Source of the DNA: Nitrosomonas sp. UBA6494
GTDB lineage: Bacteria; Pseudomonadota; Gammaproteobacteria; Burkholderiales; Nitrosomonadaceae
Assembly: GCA_002435335.1 (NCBI GenBank)
Contig: DJMI01000040.1
Coordinates: forward strand, 7,025-15,477
Reading direction: 5' to 3'
Length of the DNA stretch: 8,453 nucleotides
A program made the position numbers and the translations under genes. Shown piece by piece: positions 1-5,953 of the stretch (positions are counted from its first letter, which is position 1; every line of letters starts with the position of its first letter). Below the pieces are notes generated by a model. The model did not search any database. It was given only the letters and a program-made list of their open reading frames with translations, and was not told the origin of the DNA.

Positions 1-46
1 CGTTCATCTGGCAGCCGAAAGTTTTGATATAAAGCTTGTTACTCAC
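1..46 (-). CDS. miaB: MiaB, tRNA-2-methylthio-N6-dimethylallyladenosine synthase (N-terminal fragment)
   Basis: MiaB is a radical-SAM [4Fe-4S] enzyme that methylthiolates isopentenyl-A37 in tRNAs reading UNN codons. Only the first 15 codons lie in the window; the gene runs off the left edge. The visible residues are VSNKLYIKTFGCQMN, the characteristic opening of MiaB, and C12 is the first of three cysteines that bind the auxiliary cluster in the N-terminal MTTase domain. The start is GTG at 44-46. Reading upstream in the same frame, an in-frame TAA (65-67, the stop of the preceding gene) limits the start, and no ATG lies between. A weak GGA lies about 7 nt before the GTG. It follows the 122-residue exported protein by 18 nt, so the two are probably co-transcribed. 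The identification rests on a short but distinctive motif. Confidence 0.82.
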   Translation of the reverse strand, partial: MSNKLYIKTFGCQMN

Positions 47-64
47 AAATAATCCAATGCAACG

Positions 65-433
65 TTAAAAAAATATAAACCGTCTTCGCGGTTTCGGGAT
101 TTGTTGTCCTTCATTTTCCGCTTCTCTGACTTCGTCCGGTGTCAAGAACCAAATTCGGTGCAGATAACCCATAATATCCAATTGATAACGAACCAGGCCG
201 ATATAGTTTGCGGTGGATGGCAGAATAATCAGATTATCGATTCCGCGTATTTGTCCACCGGCACCCATGTACATTTTTTGCCCATTGATGGTGAATTCCG
301 GGAAAGCAACCGCAGTCAGATTACCTAATTGACTATCGGCGGGGAATTTCCGGGTTTGTTGGCTAAAAGCCGCATTCGATCCCATCGTCAAGAGTAATGC
401 CAACAATACTGATATTGTCTGAATTTGCTTCAT
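65..433 (-). CDS. Small exported protein of unknown function
   Basis: The protein has 122 residues and I do not recognise the family. Residues 1-24 form a typical Sec signal peptide: basic MKQ, then a hydrophobic core VLLALLLTMGSNA, with probable cleavage around AFS-QQ. The mature part is about 98 residues, contains no cysteine and no lipobox, and is rich in short hydrophobic/beta-prone stretches (for example GIDNLIILPSTANYIGLVRYQL). It ends in a basic-aromatic tail, PKPRRRFIFF. A periplasmic or outer-membrane-associated location is inferred. There is no good Shine-Dalgarno before the ATG. It lies 18 nt upstream of miaB and 138 nt downstream of pmbA on the same strand, so it could start its own transcript with miaB. 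The gene looks real from its signal peptide and spacing, but its function cannot be read from the sequence. Confidence 0.75.
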   Translation of the reverse strand: MKQIQTISVLLALLLTMGSNAAFSQQTRKFPADSQLGNLTAVAFPEFTINGQKMYMGAGGQIRGIDNLIILPSTANYIGLVRYQLDIMGYLHRIWFLTPDEVREAENEGQQIPKPRRRFIFF

Positions 434-571
434 GTTTTAGGAATGACAAGGGAAACCATCATATCGGTGTGGATTGAATCATACCGGGTTTTTTGCTGGC
501 CTAATGATACGCTAAAGCGGCAATGGTTTCACCTCCGGTGATATTGCGATTCACTGGAAAATCCACAAAGA

Positions 572-1930
572 TCAGCCGCCGGCAACGGTCATGCGATCGA
601 TCAGCACCGATCCGCATTGTTTGGAGCCGCGCACCACGACATCGTCACCGATGGCCTGAATGCTCTTGAACATATCTTTTAAATTGCCTGCAATGGTGAT
701 TTCCTCGACCGGATAGCGAATTTCACCGTTTTCTACCCAGAAACCGGAAGCGCCACGCGAATAGTCGCCGGTAACAGGGTTGACGCCATGACCCAATAAT
801 TCGGTTACCAATAAACCGGTATTCATTTGTTTTAACAGCGCATCAAAGCTTATCTGTGCATTGTTTTGCATAATCAAATTATGGGCGCCGCCTGCGTTTC
901 CGGTAGTGCGAAGTCCCAATTTACGTGCGGAATAGCTGCCAAGAAAATAACCCTGTACAACGCCGTTGTCCACCACATTACGATCGACAGTAGAAACACC
1001 GTCATCGTCAAATGGAGCGCTGGCCAGACCTTTATGTATATGCGGGCGTTCCAGGATTTGGATGGTTGGTGCGAAAACTTGCTGGCCGATGCTGTTCAAT
1101 AAGAAAGAAGATTTACGATATAAACTGCCGCCACTCACGGCATTGGCAAAATGACCGATCAGGCCGGAGGCAATCGGTGCTTCAAACAACACCGGTATTT
1201 CGCAGGTTTCGATTTTTCTGGCACCGAGTCGCGCCGCGCTGCGCTTGCCCGCTTTCTCACCAATGCTTTGCACTGCTTCCAAATCGGCGGCATCACGTGC
1301 GACGCTATACCAATAATCGCGTTGTTTGCTGTCGTTATGTTCGGCGATCATGGCGCAGCTGATACTATGGCGCGACAATGGATATCCACCCATGAATCCC
1401 AGGCTGTTGGCGTAAATGAATTGCGATTCGCTGACGGAAATCGTTGCGCCTTCCGAGTTGGTAATGCGCTTATCCGCAGCAAACGCCGCTTGTTCGCATG
1501 TTTTGGCCAATTCAATGGCTTCTTCGACGCTGATTTGCCATGGATAATACAAATTGGGTTGCGAATAATTGGTGGCCAGCAATTTTGCTTCTGCCAATCC
1601 GGCACAGTCATCATCCGCCGTATAGCGGGCAATCGACAAAGCCGCTGCAACCGTATCGCTGATCGCTTGCGGTGAAAAATCGGAAGTGCTGGCATTACCG
1701 CGTTTTTGCCCGATATAAACAGTTACCGACAAACTTTTGTCGCGATTGTATTCGATTGTTTCCACCGCATTCTGACGCACCGTTACCGTTTGGCCGAAGC
1801 CGTCGGAAATATTGGTTTCGCATGCGGTAGCGCCGCCTTTTTTGGCATGCTCCAGAATGTCACGGGCAATCTGCTGCAATGTGCTGATGGGATAAGAAAA
1901 ACGAGTATCGGAAACGGTTAAATTAGTCAT
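572..1930 (-). CDS. pmbA: Metalloprotease subunit PmbA/TldE
   Basis: At 452 residues it is about the length of E. coli PmbA/TldE (around 450) and has no internal gap or frameshift. PmbA forms a cytoplasmic heterodimer with TldD. TldD carries the HExxxH zinc site; PmbA lacks it, and none is seen here, as expected. The pair completes proteolysis in microcin B17 maturation and degrades the CcdA antitoxin in E. coli; its housekeeping substrate is less clear. Visible family hallmarks are the early ETNISDGFGQTVTVRQ region (residues 38-53), SAPFDDDGVSTVDRNVVDNG (304-323), the TTGNAGGAHNL stretch (342-352), and the C-terminal VTGDYSRGASGFWVENGEI (386-404) followed by PVEEITIAGNLKDMF. The ATG at 1930 has no strong Shine-Dalgarno. 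It is divergent from darP across 86 nt, an arrangement also found in E. coli. The tldD partner is not in the window. Confidence 0.95.
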   Translation of the reverse strand: MTNLTVSDTRFSYPISTLQQIARDILEHAKKGGATACETNISDGFGQTVTVRQNAVETIEYNRDKSLSVTVYIGQKRGNASTSDFSPQAISDTVAAALSIARYTADDDCAGLAEAKLLATNYSQPNLYYPWQISVEEAIELAKTCEQAAFAADKRITNSEGATISVSESQFIYANSLGFMGGYPLSRHSISCAMIAEHNDSKQRDYWYSVARDAADLEAVQSIGEKAGKRSAARLGARKIETCEIPVLFEAPIASGLIGHFANAVSGGSLYRKSSFLLNSIGQQVFAPTIQILERPHIHKGLASAPFDDDGVSTVDRNVVDNGVVQGYFLGSYSARKLGLRTTGNAGGAHNLIMQNNAQISFDALLKQMNTGLLVTELLGHGVNPVTGDYSRGASGFWVENGEIRYPVEEITIAGNLKDMFKSIQAIGDDVVVRGSKQCGSVLIDRMTVAGG

Positions 1931-2016
1931 GACTGGCGATGTGAATGAAAATATAAGCGAATATCATGCAAGGAAGATATGATACAGGTTCTTGATACCG
2001 CATTACACAGGTTACC

Positions 2017-2529
2017 GTGCAAAAAGAACCAGAATACGATGACGCAGAAGCAATCGAACCGAGTAAAACCAAGCGCAAAAAAGACATGCACGCATTGCAG
2101 GAAATCGGCGAACGATTGGTGGAATTGGATGCCAAAAAATTGGCTGAATTCGATTTGCCTGAGATTCTCAGCGATGCGATTTTGCAAGCCAGAACCATAA
2201 ATAAACATGGCGCGCGTCGCCGTCAACTGCAATATATCGGTCGCCTGATGCGCGAGATCGACGCACAACCGATTCAGCAAAAGCTCGATGCCTGGCAGCA
2301 AACTTCCGTTCATCAAACCGCGAGACTCCACTTGCTCGAGCGTTGGCGTGAACGCTTGCTCAACGATGAACATGCTTTGACAGAATTTGCTGCAACATAC
2401 CCGAACACCGATTTGCAGCGGCTTAGATTGCTGATTCGCAATGCGCATAAGGAAAAAGCAGCTGAAAAGCCACCGAAAAGCTTTCGCCTGCTGTTTCAGG
2501 AATTGCAGGGGATGATCGCCGAAGATTGA
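2017..2529 (+). CDS. darP: Ribosome biogenesis factor DarP (YjgA, DUF615 family)
   Basis: The 170-residue protein matches the DUF615/YjgA family (about 180 residues in E. coli). YjgA/DarP associates with late 50S precursors in the cytoplasm and promotes maturation around the peptidyl-transferase centre. The sequence is highly charged and all-helical in appearance. Recognisable family segments are KRKKDMHALQEIGERLVEL (residues 18-36), INKHGARRRQLQYIGRLMR (61-79), the LLERWRERLL segment, and RQLRLLIRNA-like helix LQRLRLLIRNAHKEK near the C-terminus. The start is GTG at 2017, preceded by ACAGG at 2007-2011. An in-frame TGA at 1993-1995 rules out a much longer form, and the next in-frame Met is residue 23, inside the conserved part. 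It is divergent from pmbA and convergent with higA, whose stop lies 25 nt away. No clear terminator separates the two. Confidence 0.93.
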   Translation: MQKEPEYDDAEAIEPSKTKRKKDMHALQEIGERLVELDAKKLAEFDLPEILSDAILQARTINKHGARRRQLQYIGRLMREIDAQPIQQKLDAWQQTSVHQTARLHLLERWRERLLNDEHALTEFAATYPNTDLQRLRLLIRNAHKEKAAEKPPKSFRLLFQELQGMIAED

Positions 2530-2554
2530 AGACTGGAAAGTAATCGTACAGCTA

Positions 2555-2857
2555 TTAAGCTACATGACGGGGATGCACTTCATTGGCTAACTTATCACCA
2601 AGATTCTGCTTGGTGACTTCCAAATCGTAGTGTGATTGGAGATTCATCCACGATTGCGGATTGACATCGAAATATTTGCCGAGCCTTAAAGCAGTATCGG
2701 CAGTAATGGCTCTGTTGCCATGAACAATTTCGTTGATACGGCGAGCAGGAACGTTAATGGCCTTAGCGAGCGCATATTGCGTGATCGCCAGAGGTTTCAT
2801 GAAATCTTCCAATAAAACCTCACCGGGATGAACTGGTTCTAAATTTTGTTGAGGCAT
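2555..2857 (-). CDS. higA: HigA-family antitoxin (HTH, XRE type)
   Basis: This is the 100-residue antitoxin of a type II toxin-antitoxin pair. HigA binds and neutralises HigB and represses the operon. The family opening LEPVHPGEVLLEDFMKPL (residues 6-23) is intact. The helix-turn-helix lies at about residues 26-47, with TQYALAKAINVPARRINEIV. A conserved tail follows: ITADTALRLGKYFDVNPQSWMNLQ (51-74). The ATG at 2857 is preceded by a perfect AGGAGG, which overlaps the higB stop codon (TAG in TAGGAGG). The two genes are 8 nt apart and probably translationally linked, with the toxin first, the usual higBA order. Length and motifs are normal, and nothing suggests inactivation. Confidence 0.95.
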   Translation of the reverse strand: MPQQNLEPVHPGEVLLEDFMKPLAITQYALAKAINVPARRINEIVHGNRAITADTALRLGKYFDVNPQSWMNLQSHYDLEVTKQNLGDKLANEVHPRHVA

Positions 2858-2865
2858 CTTTCCTC

Positions 2866-3147
2866 CTAATGGTAATCGACAATCTCCACATCATACGCAT
2901 CGCCATTGCGCCACAAAAAACAGATCCTCCATTGATCATTGATGTGGATACTGTATTGCCCTGCGCGATCACCTTTCAGCATTTCGAGTCGGTTCCCGGG
3001 CGGGATCTTTAAAAAGGCAAGCTCAACCGCAGCATGTAGCTGCAACAGCTTTCGCAGTGCGGTTCTCTGAATGTTCGAAGGTATTTTTAATGTAACTTGT
3101 CTTAAGAAAAGCTTCTCAGTTTCCTTGTCGACAAAAGTTTTTATCAT
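2866..3147 (-). CDS. higB: HigB-family toxin, ribosome-dependent mRNA interferase
   Basis: The 93-residue toxin of the RelE/HigB superfamily cleaves mRNA in the ribosomal A site. Typical family features are the opening MIKTFVDKETEKLF, the segment IPPGNRLEMLKGDRAGQYSI (residues 48-67), HINDQWRICFLW (68-79), and the C-terminal VEIVDYH. By analogy with Proteus HigB, the terminal Asp-Tyr-His (D91, Y92, H93) and K58 are candidate active-site residues, and all are present, so the toxin looks functional. The start is set at the ATG at 3145-3147. The frame stays open upstream to 3363, but that extension crosses the foldback element and the predicted promoter and is not family-like. A 9-bp-arm palindrome lies at the start codon. 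It is the first gene of the operon with higA, 8 nt apart. Confidence 0.94.
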   Translation of the reverse strand: MIKTFVDKETEKLFLRQVTLKIPSNIQRTALRKLLQLHAAVELAFLKIPPGNRLEMLKGDRAGQYSIHINDQWRICFLWRNGDAYDVEIVDYH

Positions 3148-3160
3148 CTGTAGATGATAA
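3141..3160. promoter_or_regulatory. Palindromic operator candidate for higBA autoregulation
   Basis: This is a perfect inverted repeat, TTATCATCT-GT-AGATGATAA, with 9-bp arms and a 2-bp centre. It covers the higB start codon (3145-3147) and the predicted -10 hexamer (3154-3159). HigA dimers are known to repress their own operons by binding palindromes that overlap the promoter, so this is the obvious HigA site. A second, weaker repeat ATAACG/CGTTAT (3157-3162 and 3168-3173) partly overlaps it and could be a secondary half-site arrangement. The binding itself is inferred. Confidence 0.72.
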
Positions 3161-3182
3161 CGTGTATCGTTATTAGTCACAA
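3154..3182 (-). promoter_or_regulatory. Predicted sigma70 promoter of higBA
   Basis: On the minus strand there is TTGTGA (3177-3182) as -35, a 17-bp spacer, and TATCAT (3154-3159, five of six consensus bases) as -10. The -10 is only 6 nt from the higB ATG, so transcription would begin at or very near the start codon. That implies a leaderless or near-leaderless toxin mRNA, which fits the absence of a Shine-Dalgarno in front of higB. The -10 lies inside the palindromic operator, so a bound repressor would block polymerase. Confidence 0.55.
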
Positions 3183-3189
3183 GCAAAAT

Positions 3190-3205
3190 GAGACCTTTGC
3201 ACGGT
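3190..3205 (+). repeat. Left terminal inverted repeat of the foldback element
   Basis: This 16-bp sequence, GAGACCTTTGCACGGT, is exactly complementary to the right terminus. The match can be extended one base outward (T3189 with A3331), but that base is better read as part of the AAAAT flanking duplication. Confidence 0.85.
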
Positions 3206-3314
3206 GTCATGAGTGGTACGAGAATAAGGCAAAAATTTGCGAAAAAGCGGAGTTTACACGGGGTAAATGAGCATTTTTCGCGAATTTTTAACGCAATTAT
3301 CGTGCCGCGTAGTA

Positions 3315-3330
3315 ACCGTGCAAAGGTCTC
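3315..3330 (-). repeat. Right terminal inverted repeat of the foldback element
   Basis: ACCGTGCAAAGGTCTC is the exact complement of the left terminus. It is followed immediately by AAAAT (3331-3335), matching the five bases just outside the left end. Confidence 0.85.
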
Positions 3331-3435
3331 AAAATGTATGCTGCAAGGCATTCCAGCAAACAAAGCGCAATATCGCGAGCAATCGATCTGTCATTTTGGC
3401 GCTGTTTTCTGGAGCGAAAGTTTTGCTTTCACGCT

Positions 3436-4362
3436 TCAATCTGCTTGCAATATTCGAACATGGGCCGCCACGCAACGCCCTAGCGCATGCAACTCGTAAC
3501 CGCCTTCCAGCGCTGATACGATGCGTCCTTGCGCATATTGATCCGCAATGGAACGGATTTGCTGTGAGATCCATACGTAATCATCGTCATCCCAATATAA
3601 TTGGGACATATCGTCGTCGCGATGCGCATCGAAACCTGCGGAGACGAAAATCATTTCGGGTTGGAATCGATCCAATGCGGGGAGCCAATGATCGATGACC
3701 GCTTTGCGAAATGCGGCGCCGTTGCTGTCGCGCGGCAGCGGTACGTTGATCATGCGCTCACTGCCGCTGTCGGCGCCGCAATAGGGATAGAAAGGATGTT
3801 GAAATGTGGAGCACAGCATCACATCGGGGTGATTGCGGAAAATTTCTTCGCTGCCGTTGCCGTGATGAACGTCGAAATCCAGGATGGCGACACGCTGCAA
3901 TCGATGTTGCTGAATGGCATGCGCTACCCCAACGGCGATATTGTTAAATACGCAAAAACCCATTGCTCGATCCGATTCCGCATGATGGCCGGGTGGACGA
4001 ACAGCGCAAAAAGCATTGTCGATTTTTCCGGTTAAAACCAAATCGGTTGCCAATACTACCGCTCCTGCGGCGCGTAATGCGGCATTCAAAGTAAACGGAT
4101 TCATTGCGGTGTCGGCATCCAGCGCAACCATGCCGGTGGTCGGTGAGGTATGGAAAATGGATTCGATATAATCAGGATCATGGACGCGAGCCAACTGCTC
4201 GATAGTTGCTTGCGGTGCATCATAGCGCAGCAATTCTGCTAAAAAGCCGGTTGCGCTTAAAGCCGTTTCAATAGCGATCAAGCGTTGCGGATTTTCGGGA
4301 TGGTACGGTCCCATGTCGTGCTTTAAGCAATCGGTATGGCTGATATAGGCGGTTTTTGTCAT
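3436..4362 (-). CDS. Histone deacetylase family protein (class II-like, acetylpolyamine amidohydrolase type)
   Basis: The 308-residue zinc-dependent deacetylase is full length for the bacterial class II-like family. All signature motifs are in order: HPENPQRL (residues 21-28), RPPGHHAE (122-129), MGFCVFNNIAVGV (134-146), ILDFDVHHGNG (160-170), SAGFDAH (241-247) and LEGGY (285-289). Expected zinc ligands are D164, H166 and D245; H126/H127 are the charge-relay histidines and Y289 the transition-state tyrosine. All are present, so the enzyme should be active. It is cytoplasmic, with no signal peptide. In bacteria such enzymes deacetylate acetylated polyamines, other small amides or proteins; the substrate cannot be told from sequence. 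The ATG at 4362 has no clear Shine-Dalgarno. It is divergent from the membrane/coiled-coil gene across 130 nt, and the foldback element lies about 100 nt past its stop. Confidence 0.93.
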   Translation of the reverse strand: MTKTAYISHTDCLKHDMGPYHPENPQRLIAIETALSATGFLAELLRYDAPQATIEQLARVHDPDYIESIFHTSPTTGMVALDADTAMNPFTLNAALRAAGAVVLATDLVLTGKIDNAFCAVRPPGHHAESDRAMGFCVFNNIAVGVAHAIQQHRLQRVAILDFDVHHGNGSEEIFRNHPDVMLCSTFQHPFYPYCGADSGSERMINVPLPRDSNGAAFRKAVIDHWLPALDRFQPEMIFVSAGFDAHRDDDMSQLYWDDDDYVWISQQIRSIADQYAQGRIVSALEGGYELHALGRCVAAHVRILQAD

Positions 4363-4492
4363 TTTCTATGATGCATGCCAGAAAGAAAGCGGTTAAAGTT
4401 TATGCAATCAATCGATGCGGCCATGATAAATTATCGCCATTGCCGCGCTTAAAAAATTTTTCTATTTACATTAGTTATATGGAGAGTGATCA

Positions 4493-5539
4493 ATGAACGA
4501 GTTTATTGCCAGATTTCTGAATTTTATTTCCATTGAATCGCTTATGGAAAGGGGTTGGTTGGAAGTCGCGCAGATTTTATTGCCTATTTTTGTCTTGACA
4601 CTGGTATTCCTTGGTTTGAGTTTTTTTATTCGCAGCAGGCGCTTGAAAACCATGGTTTCCACCCTATGCGCTTTATTGGCACTGGTTTATTTACCATATG
4701 AATTTTATCGGCAATCCAACGTTCAAGCGCGTGCCGACGCCAATATCGCAGAGGTTCAGACTGCGCTGCGTAATTTGTTGGATGCCGCTCATCTTGCGCA
4801 CGTGAAGGAAATTGCGGATAAGAATGCCGCTGCCGGTATGTTGGATGACATGATCCATGGCCTCGATCAGGGCAAGAAGAAAGAATTGGTATTGATTTCC
4901 TGGCTGATGGCGGAGAACGAGCAAGCTGCGCTGGGTCAATTGGACAGCAAGCAACAACTGCTGGCCGAAAACATAAAATCCGATTTGCAGCTGACAAAAA
5001 ACGAAATTATCGATTCGCGTCCGCCGGTTGAGAAAATTTCCGACACCATCGTGAAAAAATTGGATGACGACATCAATGTGTTGGTGGAAAAGAAAATGCA
5101 GGCGTTTAAGCAAGAAATAGACGGTTCGCTGGATGGCTTTAAAGAAAGCATCAGTACTTTTGTACAAGGAGAACTCAGTAACTACCAAACCAAATTGGCT
5201 GGTATTACGCAACAAAACGTGGATGAATTGAGAAATTATTCCAACCGTGCGAACCAGGCTTTTGCCGAACAGATTAGTAAGATCAATCAGGTGTCGTTGA
5301 AGAAATTGGATGATACCAAAGAAAAAATCGACGGACTCGGCGTTGCTTCGGAGACCAATCTGAAGAACATCATGCAGCAGGTCAAACAGCTTTCCACATC
5401 GCTCGAACTTGCGCAGAAGAAAAACGATATCTTGTTTGAATACAACGAATGTATGAGAACGGCTGGCGTACTTGATCTCGGCGGCAAAGGCGAGCAATGC
5501 AAGACCAAATATAATCAGGATATGGGCAGTTTAAAATAA
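4493..5539 (+). CDS. Two-helix membrane protein with long coiled-coil domain, unknown function
   Basis: The protein has 348 residues and I do not recognise the family. An amphipathic N-terminus leads into two predicted membrane helices at about residues 25-46 (AQILLPIFVLTLVFLGLSFF) and 53-69 (MVSTLCALLALVYLPYE), joined by the basic loop RSRRLK, which suggests a cytoplasmic loop. Residues 75-315 are helical and highly charged with many heptad-like stretches (KISDTIVKKLDDDINVLVEK, TKEKIDGL, IMQQVKQLSTSLELAQ), probably an extended coiled coil; by the positive-inside rule both ends would face the periplasm. The C-terminal tail has two cysteines, C320 and C336, which could form a disulfide there. 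GGAG at 4481-4484 sits 8 nt before the ATG. A rho-independent terminator follows the stop, so it is probably transcribed alone. A scaffold or envelope-spanning role is only a guess. Confidence 0.85.
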   Translation: MNEFIARFLNFISIESLMERGWLEVAQILLPIFVLTLVFLGLSFFIRSRRLKTMVSTLCALLALVYLPYEFYRQSNVQARADANIAEVQTALRNLLDAAHLAHVKEIADKNAAAGMLDDMIHGLDQGKKKELVLISWLMAENEQAALGQLDSKQQLLAENIKSDLQLTKNEIIDSRPPVEKISDTIVKKLDDDINVLVEKKMQAFKQEIDGSLDGFKESISTFVQGELSNYQTKLAGITQQNVDELRNYSNRANQAFAEQISKINQVSLKKLDDTKEKIDGLGVASETNLKNIMQQVKQLSTSLELAQKKNDILFEYNECMRTAGVLDLGGKGEQCKTKYNQDMGSLK

Positions 5540-5566
5540 AGCACATCAGAGTGACGTGAATAAAAA

Positions 5567-5600
5567 GCAATGCGACATTATGCCGCATTGCAAATTTTCT
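5567..5600 (+). terminator. Rho-independent terminator after the coiled-coil membrane protein gene
   Basis: A perfect 8-bp stem, GCAATGCG (5567-5574) with CGCATTGC (5584-5591), encloses a 9-nt loop and is followed by AAATTTTCT. It lies 27 nt past the stop at 5539 and is preceded by an A run (5562-5566), so it could also work weakly in the other direction. Confidence 0.72.
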
Positions 5601-5730
5601 TGTATGTTAGATAATTAATAATGCTGTGCTGGTTTGGTTTGGCTGTGTTCAAGGATGGTGTGGCTATGGAGCAATCTTTGGTTCCGCTTGATCGGGGAGA
5701 TTTGTACATGGCGAAGTACTATTGTTAAGA

Positions 5731-5756
5731 AATATGTTGCAATTAAGCAACATATT
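5731..5756. repeat. Perfect 10-bp inverted repeat
   Basis: AATATGTTGC (5731-5740) and GCAACATATT (5747-5756) are exact complements around a 6-nt AATTAA centre. No T run follows on either strand, so it is less likely to be a terminator than a protein-binding site or RNA hairpin. It lies about 26 bp upstream of the candidate -35 of the surface-protein gene, a position suited to a regulator. Confidence 0.6.
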
Positions 5757-5781
5757 AATGTAAATCATTTATGATCAAACC

Positions 5782-5810
5782 TTGCAATGTCGCTTGGATT
5801 TGGGCAGAAT
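5782..5810 (+). promoter_or_regulatory. Candidate sigma70 promoter for the surface-protein gene
   Basis: TTGCAA (5782-5787) and CAGAAT (5805-5810) are separated by 17 bp; each matches four of six consensus bases. Use of this promoter would give a leader of about 135 nt containing the T9-loop hairpin. The match is modest and other starts are possible in this A/T-rich region. Confidence 0.35.
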
Positions 5811-5838
5811 GCGCTTTAACTTGCCTTTTATGGTATTT

Positions 5839-5870
5839 TCTGCCAGTGTTTTTTTTTGCTCACTGGCAGA
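5839..5870. repeat. Perfect 10-bp hairpin with T9 loop in the presumed 5' leader
   Basis: TCTGCCAGTG (5839-5848) and CACTGGCAGA (5861-5870) pair exactly around a 12-nt loop that begins with nine T residues (5849-5857). It lies 83 nt before the start codon at 5954. It is not a standard terminator, because the T run is in the loop rather than after the stem. A role in mRNA stability or translation control is possible. Confidence 0.55.
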
Positions 5871-5953
5871 GCTGCATAAAGACAAAGTGAAAAGTAAAAA
5901 CTTGCAAGTGTTTAACTTTTTTAAACTTTTTTAATTTAATGAGGGAGCTCCCC

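Larger units (their letters stand above)
3190..3330. mobile_element. MITE-like foldback element, 141 bp
   Basis: The ends are perfect 16-bp terminal inverted repeats, GAGACCTTTGCACGGT at 3190-3205 and its complement at 3315-3330. Both are flanked directly by the 5-bp repeat AAAAT (3185-3189 and 3331-3335), a probable target-site duplication. Beyond the termini the two arms (3190-3248 and 3271-3330) stay similar along their whole length; for example AAAAATTTGCGAAAAA on the left matches AAAAATTCGCGAAAAA on the complement of the right arm. The element can therefore fold into one long imperfect hairpin with a small TTTAC/GTAAA hairpin (3253-3257, 3263-3267) at its tip. It has no coding capacity, so a transposase would have to act in trans. 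The parent IS family cannot be assigned from the sequence alone. Confidence 0.78.
5540..5953. other. 414-nt structured intergenic region upstream of the surface-protein gene
   Basis: No convincing gene is seen. From left to right it holds the terminator (5567-5600), a possible 35-codon reading frame (5621-5728), a perfect inverted repeat (5731-5756), a candidate promoter (5782-5810), a second perfect inverted repeat with a T9 loop (5839-5870), and an A/T-rich stretch with the near-repeat TAACTTTTTT/AAACTTTTTT (about 5912-5933) just before the ribosome binding site at 5941. The layout fits a long, structured leader for a highly expressed surface-protein mRNA, but that is inference. Confidence 0.5.

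Noticed and set aside
2..52. Plus-strand reading frame ending in TAA at 52 that could be the tail of a gene entering from the left
   Set aside because: The opposite strand over the same bases reads as the unmistakable MiaB opening (KLYIKTFGCQMN), so the plus-strand frame is its shadow.
1151..1675. A 174-codon plus-strand frame inside pmbA
   Set aside because: It lies wholly antisense to an intact, full-length PmbA and shows no family resemblance.
572..1930. Absence of an HExxxH zinc motif in the TldD/PmbA-family protein, considered as an inactivating change
   Set aside because: PmbA/TldE subunits normally lack this motif; it belongs to the partner TldD.
2866..3363. A longer 165-residue form of HigB starting at 3363
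   Set aside because: The extra 72 residues run through the foldback element and the predicted promoter/operator. HigB proteins normally start at MIK and are about 92 residues, so the ATG at 3147 is preferred.
3413..3435. Small hairpin GAAAG/CTTTC just past the deacetylase stop, considered as its terminator
   Set aside because: The stem is only 5 bp plus a bulged extension, and no T run follows on the minus strand.
4691..5497. A 268-codon open frame antisense to the coiled-coil membrane protein
   Set aside because: It is a shadow of a gene with a good ribosome binding site, membrane helices and terminator; the antisense product has no recognisable motif and no ribosome binding site supporting it.
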